64,000 nt of DNA from Bacillota bacterium (GTDB lineage Bacteria; Bacillota; UBA4882; UBA8346). Made by a program: the position numbers and the translations under genes. The first letter of the stretch is position 1, and each line of letters opens with the position of its first letter. Location of the stretch: positions 1-64,000 of the forward strand of contig JARKQY010000009.1 of assembly GCA_029974635.1 (NCBI GenBank), read 5' to 3'. The notes beneath the pieces are model-generated. The model was not told where the DNA came from. It did not search any database and saw only the letters and a list, made by a program, of their open reading frames with translations. Shown one piece after another: positions 62,587-64,000 of this stretch.

Positions 62587-63780
62587 TCACGGAGTTGGCA
62601 ACAGCGCATCCACTAGCCCGGTTCGCCATTCTTTTGCGTCTTTATCATAAATTCCGAATCCCGAGCAGAGTTCCCAGTATGCCCAACCGATATTCCGGGC
62701 TTCGGCTTGCTCTCTGACATATTGGTTCCATCGAATCCGCGACGCTTCATCGGTTGGAGTTCCGGCATTACCGCTAAAAGCTCCGAACTCTCCCAGCCAT
62801 AACGGGATATTGCCGTGGTTTTTACTCCAATTTACCGCAACATCCAGTTCGTCGCGGATCGCTTTAAAGCCCGCTATATTGGTTTCGTTGGTAGTGGATT
62901 GAATATTGTACTGATTAAACCAATACTTCGGCCACTCGCCAGCGTTGGAAGCCGGATATACCTGTTTATCCGCCGGTGGTGGACCCGGCCAGACAACTCC
63001 GGTTGTCGCATAGTCGGGACCTGACCAACTTGCTCCCTGATGGGTAAAGAACAATGGAGAATAAAAATGAAACGTGACAATGGCATTGGTTTCTTCCGCG
63101 GGGATGACCAAACCATTAAGTCCATGGGCTCCGCCCCAATCGGCGCCGGAGATAATCACCGTGTGATGGTTGTCGATACGGCGGATTTCCCAAAGAGTGT
63201 CCCGTAAAATACCGTTCCATTTTTGGATGGTAAGATTATTGTGGGGTTCATTTAATAGCTCAAAGTATAATTTATCCGATTTGTCTTTATAACGGGTGAC
63301 AATCTGCTTCCAAATGGCGATGAAGCGTTCTTTATGAGCGTCCGGGTTCTCAAAAATCTCCTCATAATGATGGACATTGATGATAACGTTCAGATTTCTT
63401 GATAGGCCCCACTCAACCACCTTATCGACTTTGGCAAAAAACGGCCCCTCGATGGTATATGGAGCGGTTTTCGCGGTGTAATCGGACCACCGGATGGGTA
63501 CCCGGACCGATTGAAAACCTTTGGTTTTAACAATTTCAAAAAATTCTTCGCAAATTTCAATACTCCAACCACCCCTTTCAGATTCCAGCATGTTTCCCAT
63601 GTTGATTCCTTTACCTAAAGCCGCAGCCTGAGTATTAGGGTTCAGTTGTCCGTCCGAGGCCGTAATGGCGCTGGAACGATCCGGGGACGTAGGAGGGGTT
63701 CCCGTATTAGAGTTGTTACAACCAATGGTGATAATCATTAAGCCGATGAAAAGAATCCCGAGAAACAATTTCTTTGCCAT
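62587..63780 (-). CDS. GH5 endoglucanase-like lipoprotein
   Basis: 397 residues with a lipoprotein signal (lipobox TIGC, lipid-modified Cys about residue 21), a short linker (about 22-50) and a GH5 TIM barrel. The acid/base E178 is in LLNEPHN and the nucleophile E331 in WLGEFGAF; 'INVHHYEE' (about 134-141) is also typical of GH5. Likely an endo-beta-1,4-glucanase or related glucanase anchored to the cell envelope. ATG at 63778-63780 with AGGTGG upstream is preferred over GTG at 63789. It could act with the GH16 enzyme and the sugar ABC transporter, but it is far from them. Confidence 0.92.
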   Translation of the reverse strand: MAKKLFLGILFIGLMIITIGCNNSNTGTPPTSPDRSSAITASDGQLNPNTQAAALGKGINMGNMLESERGGWSIEICEEFFEIVKTKGFQSVRVPIRWSDYTAKTAPYTIEGPFFAKVDKVVEWGLSRNLNVIINVHHYEEIFENPDAHKERFIAIWKQIVTRYKDKSDKLYFELLNEPHNNLTIQKWNGILRDTLWEIRRIDNHHTVIISGADWGGAHGLNGLVIPAEETNAIVTFHFYSPLFFTHQGASWSGPDYATTGVVWPGPPPADKQVYPASNAGEWPKYWFNQYNIQSTTNETNIAGFKAIRDELDVAVNWSKNHGNIPLWLGEFGAFSGNAGTPTDEASRIRWNQYVREQAEARNIGWAYWELCSGFGIYDKDAKEWRTGLVDALLPTP

Positions 63781-64000
63781 ATGTACCACCTCTTTACTAA
63801 AATTGGAATGTGCCTCTCTTTGATCTATTCTCCGGTTTACTTAAAAATCCTATGTGCCTGTCCATTTAAAAACACAGGTGCATTGGCAAGATTATAAACA
63901 CATTGCTAAAAAATATGACTAAAATCTGCTCCGTTTAACTTGGTTGCACTTTTTCATTCGTTTTGTTGTTTTTTAGTTATTTTGGGAAAAATGTAAGCCC
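63781..64000. other. Upstream region of the GH5 gene
   Basis: AT-rich 220 bp. On the minus strand a TATAAT box can be read near 63889-63894, but no good -35 box goes with it. No sigma-54 consensus and no ORF were found. Confidence 0.3.

Overview
The window looks like chromosomal DNA of a spore-lineage member of the Bacillota (Firmicutes) with an outer membrane, at a moderate GC content. This is inferred from gene content. A Spo0E-like protein, a YlxY-like deacetylase beside an M16 peptidase and dUTPase, and a germination-type GH18 hydrolase point to Bacillota. LpxB, a DUF2993 lipid-binding protein and AMIN-domain amidases point to a diderm, as in Halanaerobiales, Negativicutes or Limnochordia/Hydrogenispora-type lineages. 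Strong Shine-Dalgarno sites and GTG/TTG starts fit. No rRNA, tRNA, CRISPR array, IS element or prophage was seen.

Layout. 1-22.8 kb is one long minus-strand block of housekeeping and envelope genes: speE, a TPR protein, Fe-type alcohol dehydrogenase, tlyA, a dGTPase, an OTC-family transcarbamylase, an M42 aminopeptidase, two tandem AMIN amidases, pcrA, a GH16 glucanase, an MFS carrier, a small hydrophilic protein, ilvE, a Spo0E-like protein, dut and an M16 peptidase. 23.2-28.4 kb has a plus-strand SH3/GH18 gene facing a minus-strand set of DUF2993, lpxB, an NDK-like gene and a deacetylase. 28.7-41.9 kb is mixed: LOG protein, CPBP protease, AAC(3)-type acetyltransferase, an exported adhesin-E-like protein, a HerA/DUF853 ATPase, carB, a DUF2339/DUF3999 pair and a zinc-ribbon protein. 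42.0-45.0 kb is a minus-strand ABC-2 exporter, ECF sigma, anti-sigma and small membrane protein set resembling the Bacillus sigY operon. 45.1-56.4 kb is the most interesting part. 56.6-64 kb holds an exported small protein, tex, a DivIC/FtsB-like protein, an HTH protein, a decayed hsdM, an exported WD40 propeller and a GH5 lipoprotein.

The 46.5-56.4 kb region appears to be a self-contained sigma-54 sugar-sensing circuit. It has an NtrC-class response regulator divergent from rpoN, a membrane histidine kinase, an extra sugar-binding protein, and then a consensus -24/-12 promoter in front of a complete sugar ABC transporter (binding protein, double ATPase, permease). About 100 bp upstream of the predicted start is a GCAC-N7-GTGC inverted repeat that also looks like a terminator.

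Intergenic DNA is rich in short dispersed repeats. There are at least three families (a 9-bp-phased GGATT element, a 45-46 bp AAGAAG..CTTCTT element and an AACGTT inverted repeat) plus local degenerate repeats. They sit at gene ends and look like miniature palindromic elements of unknown role.
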